A DNA stretch of 64,000 nt from Vibrio splendidus. Its GTDB lineage: Bacteria; Pseudomonadota; Gammaproteobacteria; Enterobacterales; Vibrionaceae. The stretch spans positions 3,100,001 through 3,164,000 of the forward strand of contig NZ_AP025508.1 of the NCBI RefSeq assembly GCF_024347615.1. The letters run 5' to 3'. The stretch's first letter is position 1; the number at the start of each line of letters is the position of its first letter. The position numbers were made by a program, and so were the translations under genes. Positions 42,466 to 52,229 of this stretch are shown here, one piece after another. The notes below the pieces were generated by a model. That model had not been told where the DNA came from and searched no databases. It saw only the letters and a list, made by a program, of their open reading frames with translations.

Positions 42466-43431
42466 TTAAATCTCTATGCTGATGATCTTTTTAATCCACA
42501 AGGCTCCGATAGCCAAAAGAACAATACCGACACTCACCATGGATAGGCCGCGAGGATCTTTATAGAGTGGCTCGATATACTCGGGACTAGCGACCCTTAA
42601 GGCGAAGAACAAACCAAATGGGGATAACGTTAAGATCCATGCGGATAAACGACTTTCAGCAGAGAGCGTTTTGATTTTCCTTTCCAGTTTAAAACGCGCT
42701 CTAAGTACTTCAGATACCTTTTGCAGGTTTTCAGATAGGTTACCCCCAGTCTCTTTTTGCAACATTACGGCACTAGAAAATGCCAGCATTGAGACGGTTG
42801 GTACTCGTTCTGTCATCTGTAGAATCGCCAAGCGTAAGTCATAACCATAGTTAAGTAAGTTATAGGTATTTTTAAATTCAACACCGATTGGATCTGGAAG
42901 TTCTTCGCCTACTTCATTGAATGATTGAACGAGCGGTTGTCCTGCTTGCAATGCGCGTCGAATAATATCCAAAGCCTCAGGAAGTTGTTCCTCAAATCGA
43001 GCCATTCGGTAAGTCACTCGATTTTGCACAAATAGATAGGCGATAACCCAAACAAAAATGAACGCCCCCACACTGATGAACCATACTTGGTTGGTCATTA
43101 TCGATATCAATGAGAGCAATACAGCGCAAAGAGAAACAATAAGTAAGAACCGGCTTAACGCCACTTTCATACCGGCTAGTTCCAACATTTTTTTCAAGCC
43201 ACCGAAGAAAGAGATAACGATGAGCTTACGATCTAACGGGGACAGTTCTTTGTTATAGTGCTCTTTGAGTAATGACAAACTCTCTGCATCGATATTACGT
43301 TGCGTCTCTTTCAAACGTCGAGACAACTCTTTGTGCTTCGCTTTTTTCCCTGCTGCAGGGAGCAACAAAGCTTGAGAGATAAAAAGCACCGCAATGAATA
43401 ATAGACCTAATGAAACGCTTACATTGTCCAT
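42466..43431 (-). CDS. tadB: Tad inner-membrane platform protein TadB
   Basis: 321 residues with an N-terminal helix, a T2SF domain (LPEALDIIRRALQAGQPLVQSFNEVGEE and GGNLSENLQKVSEVLRAR) and C-terminal helices. Homologous in fold to TadC; together they form the export platform. AAGGAGAG precedes ATG 43431. Ten bases separate it from tadA. Confidence 0.93.
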   Translation of the reverse strand: MDNVSVSLGLLFIAVLFISQALLLPAAGKKAKHKELSRRLKETQRNIDAESLSLLKEHYNKELSPLDRKLIVISFFGGLKKMLELAGMKVALSRFLLIVSLCAVLLSLISIMTNQVWFISVGAFIFVWVIAYLFVQNRVTYRMARFEEQLPEALDIIRRALQAGQPLVQSFNEVGEELPDPIGVEFKNTYNLLNYGYDLRLAILQMTERVPTVSMLAFSSAVMLQKETGGNLSENLQKVSEVLRARFKLERKIKTLSAESRLSAWILTLSPFGLFFALRVASPEYIEPLYKDPRGLSMVSVGIVLLAIGALWIKKIISIEI

Positions 43432-43440
43432 AATCTCTCC

Positions 43441-44889
43441 TTAACCTTTGGTCTCACTAAAGAGCTCGAAAGGCAGATCGAGTCCACGTTTGACTAACTG
43501 GTCATGGTATTGAGGAACGACCCCCGTTGCCGTGAAATAACCGATAATATTGCCGTCTTCATCAATACCTTTACGCTGAAAACGGAATATTTCCGACATC
43601 GTGATCACCTCACCTTCCATGCCGTTGATCTCTTGGATACTCACCATCCGACGCTTACCATCTTCTTGGCGCTCCATTTGAACAACAAGGTGTATAGCCG
43701 AAGCTATTTGAGCTCGTAAGTTTTTGGTTGATATGTTCCACCCTGCCATCGAGAACATGTTTTCGACACGACTTAAGGCATCACGAGGGGTATTCGCGTG
43801 AATGGTAGCAAGAGATCCATCATGACCGGTATTCATCGCCGCTAGCATGTCAACGGCTTCGCTACCACGTACCTCCCCAACCACGATTCGATCAGGTCGC
43901 ATACGCAAGGTATTTTTAACCAATTCGCGCTGGCTGATTTCTCCCTTCCCTTCTAGGTTCGCAGGACGGGTTTCTAGACGAATAACATGTGGTTGTTGCA
44001 GTTGTAATTCTGCCGAGTCTTCTATGGTAATAATTCTTTGGTCTCGCGGAATGAAACCAGAAAAGATATTCAGTGTGGTTGTTTTCCCTGACCCCGTCCC
44101 TCCTGAAATCAAGATATTCAGCTCACCTTTCACCGCAGCCTCTACAAATTTAGCCATCTGAGGCGAGACTGAGTCGTAACCAATTAAGTTATCCATTGTC
44201 AAACGATCGACGGCAAAACGACGAATCGAAACTGAAGGGCCATCGAGTGCGAGAGGCGGGATAATCGCATTAACACGGGAACCATCAACTAAGCGGGCAT
44301 CTACCATAGGTGATGCTTCATCTATACGACGACCAACCTGGCTGACGATACGATCAATAATGTTTCTCAAATGGCGGTCATCAAGAAAAGTATAGGGCGT
44401 TTTTTCGAGTTTACCCCTTCGCTCAACGTAAACACTTTTTGGGCCGTTGACCAATATATCCGACACAGTTTGATCAGCTAACAAGGGCTCCAACGGACCA
44501 AGACCAAAAACTTCATCTTCTATCTGTTTGATGACCCGTTTACGACCTTCTGCGCTGAGTGCATGACTACCATCATCAGCCATCAACTGAACGATAGCTT
44601 CATGCAAATCTAGCTTGGCGCGCTCTTTCTCCAAGCTAGAAAGTAATCCTAAGTCTAACGTTTCAAGCAACTGCTTGTGAAAGAAGTGTTTGATTGATAA
44701 TTCTTGCTCCAGTACTTTTCGAGCTTCATCGATCGCTTTCTCCTTTTCAACGCTCGCTTCTGTCCGAGAGTGACTGGACGTCTCAGCACTTGATAAACGT
44801 TCAACAGGATTGGCATCTTCTGAATCATGCGAAATCTGTTCTACTTTTTTTTCAAACTCTGGATTTACATTTTTTCGTTTAAAGAACAT
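43441..44889 (-). CDS. tadA: Tad secretion ATPase TadA (CpaF)
   Basis: 482 residues from ATG 44889 (GAGGG upstream). A VirB11/CpaF-type hexameric ATPase that powers Flp pilus assembly. Walker A is ISGGTGSGKTTTL; the Asp-box/Walker B segment is RPDRIVVGEVRGSEA; the His-box GHDGSLATIHANT is intact. The N-terminal ~120 residues are a variable, charged domain. Lies between tadZ and tadB. Confidence 0.95.
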   Translation of the reverse strand: MFFKRKNVNPEFEKKVEQISHDSEDANPVERLSSAETSSHSRTEASVEKEKAIDEARKVLEQELSIKHFFHKQLLETLDLGLLSSLEKERAKLDLHEAIVQLMADDGSHALSAEGRKRVIKQIEDEVFGLGPLEPLLADQTVSDILVNGPKSVYVERRGKLEKTPYTFLDDRHLRNIIDRIVSQVGRRIDEASPMVDARLVDGSRVNAIIPPLALDGPSVSIRRFAVDRLTMDNLIGYDSVSPQMAKFVEAAVKGELNILISGGTGSGKTTTLNIFSGFIPRDQRIITIEDSAELQLQQPHVIRLETRPANLEGKGEISQRELVKNTLRMRPDRIVVGEVRGSEAVDMLAAMNTGHDGSLATIHANTPRDALSRVENMFSMAGWNISTKNLRAQIASAIHLVVQMERQEDGKRRMVSIQEINGMEGEVITMSEIFRFQRKGIDEDGNIIGYFTATGVVPQYHDQLVKRGLDLPFELFSETKG

Positions 44890-44922
44890 CACAATCCCTC
44901 GTGTTTACTTTTCATCAACCCA

Positions 44923-46143
44923 TTATGAAAACAACTTTTTCAGCCACCCTTTCTCTTCCTGCTCTGGTGGTGAGAGAACATGAGATAAGTCGATGATAGA
45001 GCGAGTAATAGAGCTTTTCTTCCTAGACTGAACTAACGGCTGCCCCAAATTGGCACTCTCTAGCGCGACTTTAAAATCGTTAGGCATAAGGTGTATGTCA
45101 TGATTACCCACCGCCTGCTCAATGTCTTTTAGCTTAATTGAATGTCGCTTTTCATAACGGTTGAGAATGACCTCTATTGAGTCACTTTGTAAGCCGTACT
45201 CAAACTTCAGAGACTTAATTAGTCGGCTCGTGTTTTTTACTGACACTAAGCTCTGTTGCAAAACCAAAAGTACTTTAGTCGCAGGTGATATTGCTGATGC
45301 AAACACGTGATCTAAGCCTCTAGACAGGTCAATGATCACATAAGGGTAGAAACGACGCAGAATTGGAAGTAATCTGCCAATTTTCTGAGCCTGCTCGAAG
45401 TCATCAGCGTTATTTTCATGTTTAAAGCTTAGAACATGGAGGCCTGATTCGTGTTTATTTACCAAAGAGCCCAAAGACATTTCATCCAAGTCATTAGAAC
45501 TGTTAATCGCATCCGAAACACTATAAGTCGGTGCTATGTTCAAATAGTCTGGAATCACGCCAAATTGAAGGTCGATATCGAGTAAAAGGACTTCATTCGG
45601 ATGTTGAGTAGCCATCTCAATGGCAGTATTTAACGCCAAGGTGGTTGCCCCCATCCCTCCTTTGGTATTCAAAAACAAGATAAACTCTCCGTAACTGGAG
45701 TTCTCAAGCTTTTCGGAAGCGGTTTTCTTCAATAATGGAAGTAAGTCCGATAGAGTCACATGGTGAGACAAAAAATCTGATGCCCCTAAACGAAGTGCTA
45801 TTTTTAGTGATCCATTATCACTTTCATCACCAAGCACAACTAAAGACAAATCCTTGTCTTCTAAAGACAAATCATATCCTTGCAACTCAACCATTTTTTG
45901 CGCCCAATTCCCATTAGCTTCAACGAAAATAAGCTCTGGAACATCTGCACTTTTTAAGTATTCTTCACTCATTGCCCCAAGAGAAAATGACGTTACATGA
46001 ACATTTCGGCATTTTTTTAGCTCTTGACTCATATGCGAATGAAAGGCGTCAGTGCTATAGACTAACCAAACCTTTAGGTTCGTTCTTAAACGCGTCATAT
46101 CTTTATCGTTTTCATTAGGCGTTATTTTGATCGCTTCCCCCAT
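44923..46143 (-). CDS. tadZ: Tad localisation ATPase TadZ (CpaE/MinD-like)
   Basis: 406 residues. An N-terminal receiver-like domain (~140 residues) is followed by a ParA/MinD-type domain. The nucleotide loop reads KGGMGATT: the first Lys is present but the usual Lys before Thr is Ala, as in the atypical deviant Walker A of TadZ proteins. Walker A' is LLLDIDLQFG. TadZ places the pilus machinery at a cell pole. AAGGAGAT precedes ATG 46143. Confidence 0.9.
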   Translation of the reverse strand: MGEAIKITPNENDKDMTRLRTNLKVWLVYSTDAFHSHMSQELKKCRNVHVTSFSLGAMSEEYLKSADVPELIFVEANGNWAQKMVELQGYDLSLEDKDLSLVVLGDESDNGSLKIALRLGASDFLSHHVTLSDLLPLLKKTASEKLENSSYGEFILFLNTKGGMGATTLALNTAIEMATQHPNEVLLLDIDLQFGVIPDYLNIAPTYSVSDAINSSNDLDEMSLGSLVNKHESGLHVLSFKHENNADDFEQAQKIGRLLPILRRFYPYVIIDLSRGLDHVFASAISPATKVLLVLQQSLVSVKNTSRLIKSLKFEYGLQSDSIEVILNRYEKRHSIKLKDIEQAVGNHDIHLMPNDFKVALESANLGQPLVQSRKKSSITRSIIDLSHVLSPPEQEEKGWLKKLFS

Positions 46144-46168
46144 ACATTCATCTCCTTTAAATAACCGC

Positions 46169-46666
46169 TTATGGGCACCGACTCTTGATGTCAGTGCCAG
46201 CTTCAGCCCTCACTACCCCCAAGCTTTCAGCTGGTAGTATTGTTTCAAACGCAGGGGCTGCAAGAAATCCATTCTCTCCTAGAAAGCTTAGGTTACTGAT
46301 TAACTGAATGCCATAACCCGTAGCCCTAGAACGCACAAATTTAATGGTGCCAAATCCAGGCTCAGTCTCATAACCAGACGTAATTTCACTACCGCTCGCG
46401 TCTAAGTAAGCCACTTCTAAATTCGCATTAGTAAACCCAACAAGAGGAATATCATCCACCACCATTCCCGCAATATTGTCTCTATCAAGAACGGAGCATA
46501 CCGTCGCTAACCTAGCTGCCTTCCTAGTCGCTTCGCTGACCATTTGCAGCGAAAATACATACGCACCTAAAGCTAAAATGAGAAACAACAACAAAAAAAC
46601 AAACCCCGAGACAATGGTAAATTCAATGATGGCAAGCCCTTTGATACGCCTGTTAAACCTTTTCAT
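46169..46666 (-). CDS. tadF: Tad minor pseudopilin TadF
   Basis: 165 residues from ATG 46666, which shares its A with the tadE stop (TGATG), so translation is coupled. N-terminus RRIKGLAIIEFTIVSGFVFLLLF has the prepilin-like hydrophobic helix with Glu of TadE-like proteins. The rest is an extracytoplasmic beta-rich domain with two cysteines. Processed by TadV in related systems. Assignment as TadF rather than TadE rests on order. Confidence 0.82.
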   Translation of the reverse strand: MKRFNRRIKGLAIIEFTIVSGFVFLLLFLILALGAYVFSLQMVSEATRKAARLATVCSVLDRDNIAGMVVDDIPLVGFTNANLEVAYLDASGSEITSGYETEPGFGTIKFVRSRATGYGIQLISNLSFLGENGFLAAPAFETILPAESLGVVRAEAGTDIKSRCP

Positions 46667-47094
46667 CACAGTACCCTCATCACTGAAGTGACACTTAACG
46701 GAATAGAAAAACTTGTGGCAGATAAAGGAATAGATAAAAACAACGGCACATAGTCATATGTCACGCTGACTCGCACATAACTGTCAATAGAGGGTGGTGT
46801 TACTGTTACATCTGCAGTCGTCAATGTAGACAATACTGCTGTCCCAACGCTGCTCTGACCATAAACCACCACATTTTGAATCTCTAATGTTGGTGCAATA
46901 GTGCCACCTTTTGTATCGTAAACCTCACTAACAGCATATCGTGCGCCATTTTGTACAGACTTAGAGATAACATTGTAGTGAATCAGAACATTGCCAAGCT
47001 CGATCACCAAACCCAAAAAAAACAGTAATACAGGGGTTGCAATGACCATCTCTACAGCAGCAAAACCACGTTGATGTTTATTAGATAGCATCAT
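46666..47094 (-). CDS. tadE: Tad minor pseudopilin TadE
   Basis: 142 residues from ATG 47094 (GGGGAG at spacing 8); GTG 47100, which overlaps the tadG stop, is an alternative. The N-terminus HQRGFAAVEMVIATPVLLFFLG is the classic TadE motif: Gly before the cleavage site, Glu five residues on, then a hydrophobic helix. Required with TadF for pilus assembly in other species. Confidence 0.85.
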   Translation of the reverse strand: MMLSNKHQRGFAAVEMVIATPVLLFFLGLVIELGNVLIHYNVISKSVQNGARYAVSEVYDTKGGTIAPTLEIQNVVVYGQSSVGTAVLSTLTTADVTVTPPSIDSYVRVSVTYDYVPLFLSIPLSATSFSIPLSVTSVMRVL

Positions 47095-47096
47095 AA

Positions 47097-48362
47097 TCAC
47101 GACTCCCCACTATCAGGATCCTTATACAGAACAATCTTGTAAGCTCCTTCGGTTGTCGATTGACTACTACCAGAGCCACCAGTGACACTGCAAGAATGTA
47201 TAAACTCACCAAAAACGGCAGGTGTACCTGAGTTGTTAGTTGGTGCTTTTTGCAACAAGAAAAAGCAGCCTATTTTATTCACTGTAAAGTCGGTAGAGCC
47301 GCCACTTTTACCCGAGCAGTCCACCATAGGGATAGGTAAAATACGACGCCAAGCCACACCATTAGATGCGCACCCAGAACCACCACTTGCTATGCAGGCG
47401 TTGGTATCTGACTCATATTGAGCATAGGTATAACTTCCATCAGAATCGATCTCTCCCGTACCGGCATCAATCGTGATTTCATTGGTAGGTTCTGTGGTTA
47501 CATAATCTGAAGGGTAATCGGATGCCGATAAGCCACCACCATACTCACCAAAACGAGTATTCAAACCATCGCCTGTGGGGCCAACTGTGCCACCTGGCTT
47601 AGTTGTTATATCTTCACCAATTTTAATTGGCTGATCATAACTACCACCTAAGCCTTCTTTGATTGTTTTACCACCAGAACCAAAGTCCAACAGATGATAA
47701 TTACCATTACCCATTTCAGATAAGCTACTGTCTCCTACCTTCAAAGCATGAACGGTCCCTATCTCATAACCAAATACACTGGTTATCTCTTCACCAGTTT
47801 CATCATGAAAGCCGTCTTCTGGAGAAATATCGTTATCAGAGGTGCCATCACCAATACACACTCCAATGGGTACAACATTATTATAAGCGAGGCCTGAGCT
47901 GGGACCTGCAACAGCACTTGCCGATACCACTTTTTCAAGACCAAACAGTTGAATAAAGAATTCATCCATCTCTAGTGCATCCACGCGAACACGCACATAC
48001 ACATCATCAGTTGAATCGAACGTCGCCGTGCCTGTAAAATCCTTCGGATCATTCGAATAATCAATACTTATAGAAGCGGTCGAGAAATCAATTTCTTGGT
48101 TCCCTGTTGAAGCCGCCATGGCATTGAGTGCCGCGCCTACCTCCGCGTCTACTGCGTCTTTATCTTTACTATTGTCTAATATGGTTGCAGCAGCCAACGT
48201 TGCAGAATCAACTGCATTTTGTAAGCGCGTTTTATTCACAACCATATGATTTATGTCTACAGCTAACGCTGAGACAGCTAAAAAAACTAACAAAGCAGCA
48301 GTAATCATCACCGCAACTAAGCCTTGCTGTTTTTTCGGGCTTTGTGATACTCGATACAACAT
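47097..48362 (-). CDS. tadG: Tad assembly protein TadG-like (Flp pilus-assembly TadE/G-like)
   Basis: 421 residues. N-terminus KKQQGLVAVMITAALLVFLAVSALAVDINHMVVNKTRLQNAVDSATLAAA is the signature of the TadG N-terminal domain: one membrane helix and a helical stretch. The remainder is extracytoplasmic, rich in Gly, Ser, Asp and Thr, with several Cys pairs; I see no clear von Willebrand A MIDAS motif, unlike longer TadG proteins. Good GGAGG before ATG 48362. Confidence 0.8.
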   Translation of the reverse strand: MLYRVSQSPKKQQGLVAVMITAALLVFLAVSALAVDINHMVVNKTRLQNAVDSATLAAATILDNSKDKDAVDAEVGAALNAMAASTGNQEIDFSTASISIDYSNDPKDFTGTATFDSTDDVYVRVRVDALEMDEFFIQLFGLEKVVSASAVAGPSSGLAYNNVVPIGVCIGDGTSDNDISPEDGFHDETGEEITSVFGYEIGTVHALKVGDSSLSEMGNGNYHLLDFGSGGKTIKEGLGGSYDQPIKIGEDITTKPGGTVGPTGDGLNTRFGEYGGGLSASDYPSDYVTTEPTNEITIDAGTGEIDSDGSYTYAQYESDTNACIASGGSGCASNGVAWRRILPIPMVDCSGKSGGSTDFTVNKIGCFFLLQKAPTNNSGTPAVFGEFIHSCSVTGGSGSSQSTTEGAYKIVLYKDPDSGES

Positions 48363-48378
48363 ATGAGTACCTCCAGAT

Positions 48379-48627
48379 TTAGTTAAAATCTTCTAAGATC
48401 TGGCTACTACTTCCGGACAGATCATTTTCACCTCTGCCAACATATCTGTCGTAACCAGTCTGCATCCGCTCCCCTGTACCATCAGGTACTTCGAGTAAAT
48501 TCTCTTGGGTAGCATTAGAGTTATACGTTTGCTCTGTTTTCACTAGTGCTACCGAGTGCCCTAAACGAGCATCGTTCGCACAGCCAACCAATAACATTGC
48601 GAGAAAGATCATCATTATTTTAGTCAT
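48379..48627 (-). CDS. Small lipoprotein in the tad operon (RcpB/CpaD position)
   Basis: 82 residues from ATG 48627, behind AAGGGGATAG. MTKIMMIFLAMLLVGCAND is a lipoprotein signal with lipobox LVGC; the mature chain of ~66 residues is polar with no domain I recognise. It sits directly after the secretin gene, where other tad operons encode RcpB or CpaD, so it may be a short functional counterpart. A longer frame from 48675 lies within the secretin gene and is not used. Confidence 0.7.
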   Translation of the reverse strand: MTKIMMIFLAMLLVGCANDARLGHSVALVKTEQTYNSNATQENLLEVPDGTGERMQTGYDRYVGRGENDLSGSSSQILEDFN

Positions 48628-48637
48628 ATCTATCCCC

Positions 48638-50092
48638 TTATAAATCATGCCCAAATGAGCCTTCGCTACCACCATCAGTTGGTGATATATCCTGTGACGC
48701 TTGAGATTGCTCTGAATCAGATTCAGACGGTTCAGCTATGTAAGCGCCTCGGCCCAATAAGTAATATTCCAAATCATTAGGGTCAACAAAAGCATCTGTG
48801 GGTAAGGTCACTTTGCTTCTATCAATAGGCTTTGCCAACCTTGGAGTTACTAAGATTACTAATTCAGTTTCTCCAGATATGTACTCTTGACTGTTAAAAA
48901 GTTGGCCTAAAATCGGCACATCTCCAAAACCTGGCATCTTGTTACTGATGTCCCTAACATTTTCACTCAACAACCCCGCAATACCAATAGTTTGCCCATC
49001 AGCTAGCTCCAGTGTTGATGAAGCACTACGCCGAGTAATAGGTGGGATAAAATAAGTGGCATTGGTGGTGCCCGGGTCAATGGTCAATGAGCTGGTATTG
49101 GCTATCTCACTAACATCAACGGCTAGATTTAAATTGATTTTCTTATCACTGAGTACCGTCGGTATAAATTTAAGCCCTACACCGTATTCTTTGTATTCTA
49201 TGGTAATGCCATCTTCGTCTGGCACAGGGATAGGAAATTCACCACCGGCTAAAAACTCAGCCTTAGAACCACTTAATGCGGTTAAGTTCGGTTCAGCCAA
49301 TACCTTAGCGACCCCGTTTTGTTTTGCTACGTCCAATGCGAAAGTAAACAGAGTATTACTATCAATGAAAGACCCTAATATGCCGTAGTCCGTCGACGTA
49401 GGAATATTGAAGATAGGCGTAGCCCCTAATACTCCGGCAGGTACAGAAGACGCCCCCCAAGAAAAGTCAGAACCACTGGTTTGGAAAAAATGGAAGTTCG
49501 CATCAAACTTTCTCACTAAGCTTCTTTGAACCTCGGCAACCGTCACCTCTAACATAACCTGTTGCGCGCCACCTATAGACATCAGGTTGATAACACCTGT
49601 CGCATCGGCTTGCTCACTACCACTTTCATTAGATTTATCGGCGGTTTGCCCCGATGAATAAGTTTCCGCGATTCTCATCGCCACATTCATTTGTTGCTGG
49701 TTACTGACCTGGCCACTCAACAATAAGCGATTCTGCGCACTGTGCACTTCAATAGTTTCATCAGGAAGGAACTCATATAACTTAGCTTTGAGGCTATTAA
49801 GATCATGAGTAACCTCGATGTTAATAGACTCGATCAACTGACCTCGTGAATCCCAAGCCATTAGGTTTGTCGCACCTAATTTTTTGCCGATTAAGAACAA
49901 TTCATTTGATTTTAAAATTACAATATCTAAGACTTCAGGATCACCAAGAGAAACCTTCGCCGCTTTTCCCGACAGCACTACATGCGTAGATTTATGATGT
50001 GGAACCGTGACTGTTTTTCCCGTCTGTAACGCCGCAACACTGGCCGTCGAAAAACAAATCAGGCTCAAAACACACGCAATTAATATTTTCAT
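48638..50092 (-). CDS. rcpA: Tad outer-membrane secretin RcpA (CpaC)
   Basis: 484 residues with a signal peptide (MKILIACVLSLICFSTASVAA). Domains: an N-terminal pilus-formation (N0-like) domain (KSTHVVLSGKAAKVSLGDPEVLDI), a BON-like segment (QNRLLLSGQVSNQQQMNVAMRIAE), then the secretin core (KVLAEPNLTALSGSKAEFLAGGEFPIPV and TLELADGQTIGIAGLLSE). It forms the outer-membrane channel for the Flp pilus. The acidic Ser/Glu-rich tail after residue ~460 is likely disordered. Confidence 0.93.
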   Translation of the reverse strand: MKILIACVLSLICFSTASVAALQTGKTVTVPHHKSTHVVLSGKAAKVSLGDPEVLDIVILKSNELFLIGKKLGATNLMAWDSRGQLIESINIEVTHDLNSLKAKLYEFLPDETIEVHSAQNRLLLSGQVSNQQQMNVAMRIAETYSSGQTADKSNESGSEQADATGVINLMSIGGAQQVMLEVTVAEVQRSLVRKFDANFHFFQTSGSDFSWGASSVPAGVLGATPIFNIPTSTDYGILGSFIDSNTLFTFALDVAKQNGVAKVLAEPNLTALSGSKAEFLAGGEFPIPVPDEDGITIEYKEYGVGLKFIPTVLSDKKINLNLAVDVSEIANTSSLTIDPGTTNATYFIPPITRRSASSTLELADGQTIGIAGLLSENVRDISNKMPGFGDVPILGQLFNSQEYISGETELVILVTPRLAKPIDRSKVTLPTDAFVDPNDLEYYLLGRGAYIAEPSESDSEQSQASQDISPTDGGSEGSFGHDL

Positions 50093-50100
50093 ATTTCACC

Positions 50101-50850
50101 TCAATCCTTGACGCGCACATTAGATGTTTCTGTACCTTTGATAATGGTGACACTTGGTCTAGGCACATATCGACGAACCACTTTTTTCTCAACTTCATGC
50201 GGGTTTCTCAAAGTCAGCTGAATGCTGCCTTTGCTTTTAGCCGTGAGAAGTTTCTCGGCCTCTTTCGGCGTCATCTCAAGAGTTACCGCTCGTACAATAA
50301 TCGGACTGTTTTCTTTCGTTTTAGCCGTTTGGTCTACAGCCAAAACCTTAATATCTTTAAGAACGGTTTGAGTCGCTGCAGAATTTTTTCCGTAAGAAAC
50401 GGTATTGAGAATATCAACCTTATTCCCAGGTAATAAGAAACCGGCCACACCAATAACATCATCAACACGTATCGTTACCGCACGTTTATTTTCAGGGATA
50501 AGAGCGGCAAGTGTTGACCCTTCTCCTGGTACAGTAAATCGTAACTTGTGAAGCACCTCTCCGGCATAGATAGTATTCGCAACAACCTTGCCAATCAGCT
50601 CCGTTTTATCCGAATAGTTATTTTCATTAATCCAATCAACTTCCATCAACCTGGTGGTTAAAAACTGATCCTCGATAATGGTTCCGGCTTCAATTTCTTG
50701 TGATGCGACAACAACGGGGTGACGCTCGACCGTTTCAACTTCAACGGTTGGTTGAACTTGATCATCCATCCACTGCTTAGCAAAAAATACAGCCGCTAAG
50801 CCGAATACTACGGACAGTAAAAACAGTAGGAAAACTTGACTCTTATTCAT
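50101..50850 (-). CDS. rcpC: Tad periplasmic protein RcpC (CpaB)
   Basis: 249 residues from ATG 50850, behind GAGGAAGAG. One N-terminal membrane helix (SQVFLLFLLSVVFGLAAVFF), then a SAF domain (HPVVVASQEIEAGTIIEDQFL and NTIYAGEVLHKLRF) and the RcpC/CpaB domain (VDDVIGVAGFLLPGNKVDIL). It supports the secretin and has been linked to pilin modification or stability elsewhere. Its start overlaps the stop of the AAA ATPase gene by eight bases. Confidence 0.9.
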   Translation of the reverse strand: MNKSQVFLLFLLSVVFGLAAVFFAKQWMDDQVQPTVEVETVERHPVVVASQEIEAGTIIEDQFLTTRLMEVDWINENNYSDKTELIGKVVANTIYAGEVLHKLRFTVPGEGSTLAALIPENKRAVTIRVDDVIGVAGFLLPGNKVDILNTVSYGKNSAATQTVLKDIKVLAVDQTAKTKENSPIIVRAVTLEMTPKEAEKLLTAKSKGSIQLTLRNPHEVEKKVVRRYVPRPSVTIIKGTETSNVRVKD

Positions 50851-52192
50851 TATTCTCTTCCTCGTGTCCATCAGAGGTAAAATAGACTTCCCATGCCATG
50901 GAAAGAATATCGAATGTGATAACAGGTGGGAGTTGCTCAAACGAAAGAATGTCTTTGCTTATACCAACGAGATCTTTCGGCAAACAAGGGAAAAGTGGCA
51001 CCTTAAGAAGCGTGTGCATTTGAGACAAACGCTCAAAGAAACCATCTTGAAGTTCCATCTCTTTTTCAGCGACGACGCTCATCCATAAAGCTTCATAATC
51101 TCGCTGATTCAGCGGCTTGAATTCAATTTTGTAACCTAAACGACGTAAAAATGCAGGGTCGCTTATTTTCTTGGGATTTAGATTGGTAGAAAAGGCAAGC
51201 GTTAGAACAAACGGCATCGTGATTTGCTGGCCGTTAGGTAGCGATAAATAATCGAAGGAATATTCCATCGGTACAATCCAACGGTTAAGAAGCGCATCGA
51301 CAGGCATTGGCTGACGACCAAGGTCATCAATGATAAAAATCCCATTGTTTGCCATCATTTGAACTGGTGCTAACCAGACTCGACTATTCTCTGAATGATT
51401 GACTTCAAGCATATCCATAGTCAGTTCTCCCCCAACTTGGATATTTGGCCTTTCACAATTAAGCCAACGCTTGTCGTATTGATCTTTGAGGGAAATACGT
51501 TTATCGCTGCCGTTGTTATCCAATGGTTTATGATGTTGTGCAGAAAACACTTTAATGATGTTGCCTAATGCATAAACGGCATAAGGAATGAAAACAGACG
51601 TATGCAGCGCATTGACAATACGTGAAGCTACAAATGTTTTACCCGTCCCCGCATGCCCATACAGCAACAAGGCACGCCCAGAATTGATTGCTGGCCCCAA
51701 TACCGAAATCATTTTGTCGACACCATATACATCGTTCAGTGCTGCTTCGACATGTGGCCGAGTCACTAACTCTGCCCTCAGATCTTGCTGCTTTACCACA
51801 TCACGATATTGGGTAAGTGAAACGGGGGCAGGACCTAAATAAGCATCACGTTTAAAGGCAAGATCAGCTTCTTCAAGTCCTTTCTCAGAAAGGGAATAGC
51901 GAACGTGACTATGAGATGCAGATGAGAGAGAAAGGTTAGAGGTTGGTTGAAAAACTTCAATCAATGACTTTGTTCTTAACACCGCCAACGCACTTTCAAC
52001 AATATGTGTCACAACACACAAATAGTTAGAAAGCTCTAAAACATCCGACTTGGGATAGGCTGATAGGTGTTTCAACACAAGGTTTTCTATAACAACTTCA
52101 GGAACACCCAACATATCAATAGATGTAGGAACGGCTGGGGCTGAAATTTGAGGCTTCAAAGTTGTTGGAGCAGTACGCCCTATAATATCCAT
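50843..52192 (-). CDS. AAA ATPase with winged-helix-like N-terminus, in the tad operon
   Basis: 449 residues, cytoplasmic. Residues ~35-105 look like a winged-helix domain (LVLKHLSAYPKSDVLELSNYLCV), followed by an AAA module: Walker A LLYGHAGTGKTFVA, Walker B IFIIDDLGRQ and a candidate sensor region TLAFSTNLNPKK with a later RRLGYK arginine pair. Not one of the core tad genes, yet placed between tadV and rcpC with an eight-base overlap into rcpC, so it is part of the operon. Possible roles: regulation, remodelling of assembly proteins or chaperoning. I do not recognise a named family. Confidence 0.75.
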   Translation of the reverse strand: MDIIGRTAPTTLKPQISAPAVPTSIDMLGVPEVVIENLVLKHLSAYPKSDVLELSNYLCVVTHIVESALAVLRTKSLIEVFQPTSNLSLSSASHSHVRYSLSEKGLEEADLAFKRDAYLGPAPVSLTQYRDVVKQQDLRAELVTRPHVEAALNDVYGVDKMISVLGPAINSGRALLLYGHAGTGKTFVASRIVNALHTSVFIPYAVYALGNIIKVFSAQHHKPLDNNGSDKRISLKDQYDKRWLNCERPNIQVGGELTMDMLEVNHSENSRVWLAPVQMMANNGIFIIDDLGRQPMPVDALLNRWIVPMEYSFDYLSLPNGQQITMPFVLTLAFSTNLNPKKISDPAFLRRLGYKIEFKPLNQRDYEALWMSVVAEKEMELQDGFFERLSQMHTLLKVPLFPCLPKDLVGISKDILSFEQLPPVITFDILSMAWEVYFTSDGHEEENNE

Positions 52193-52229
52193 ATATTATT
52201 CCTCTCCACAAAGCTAACCAACAACAGGT

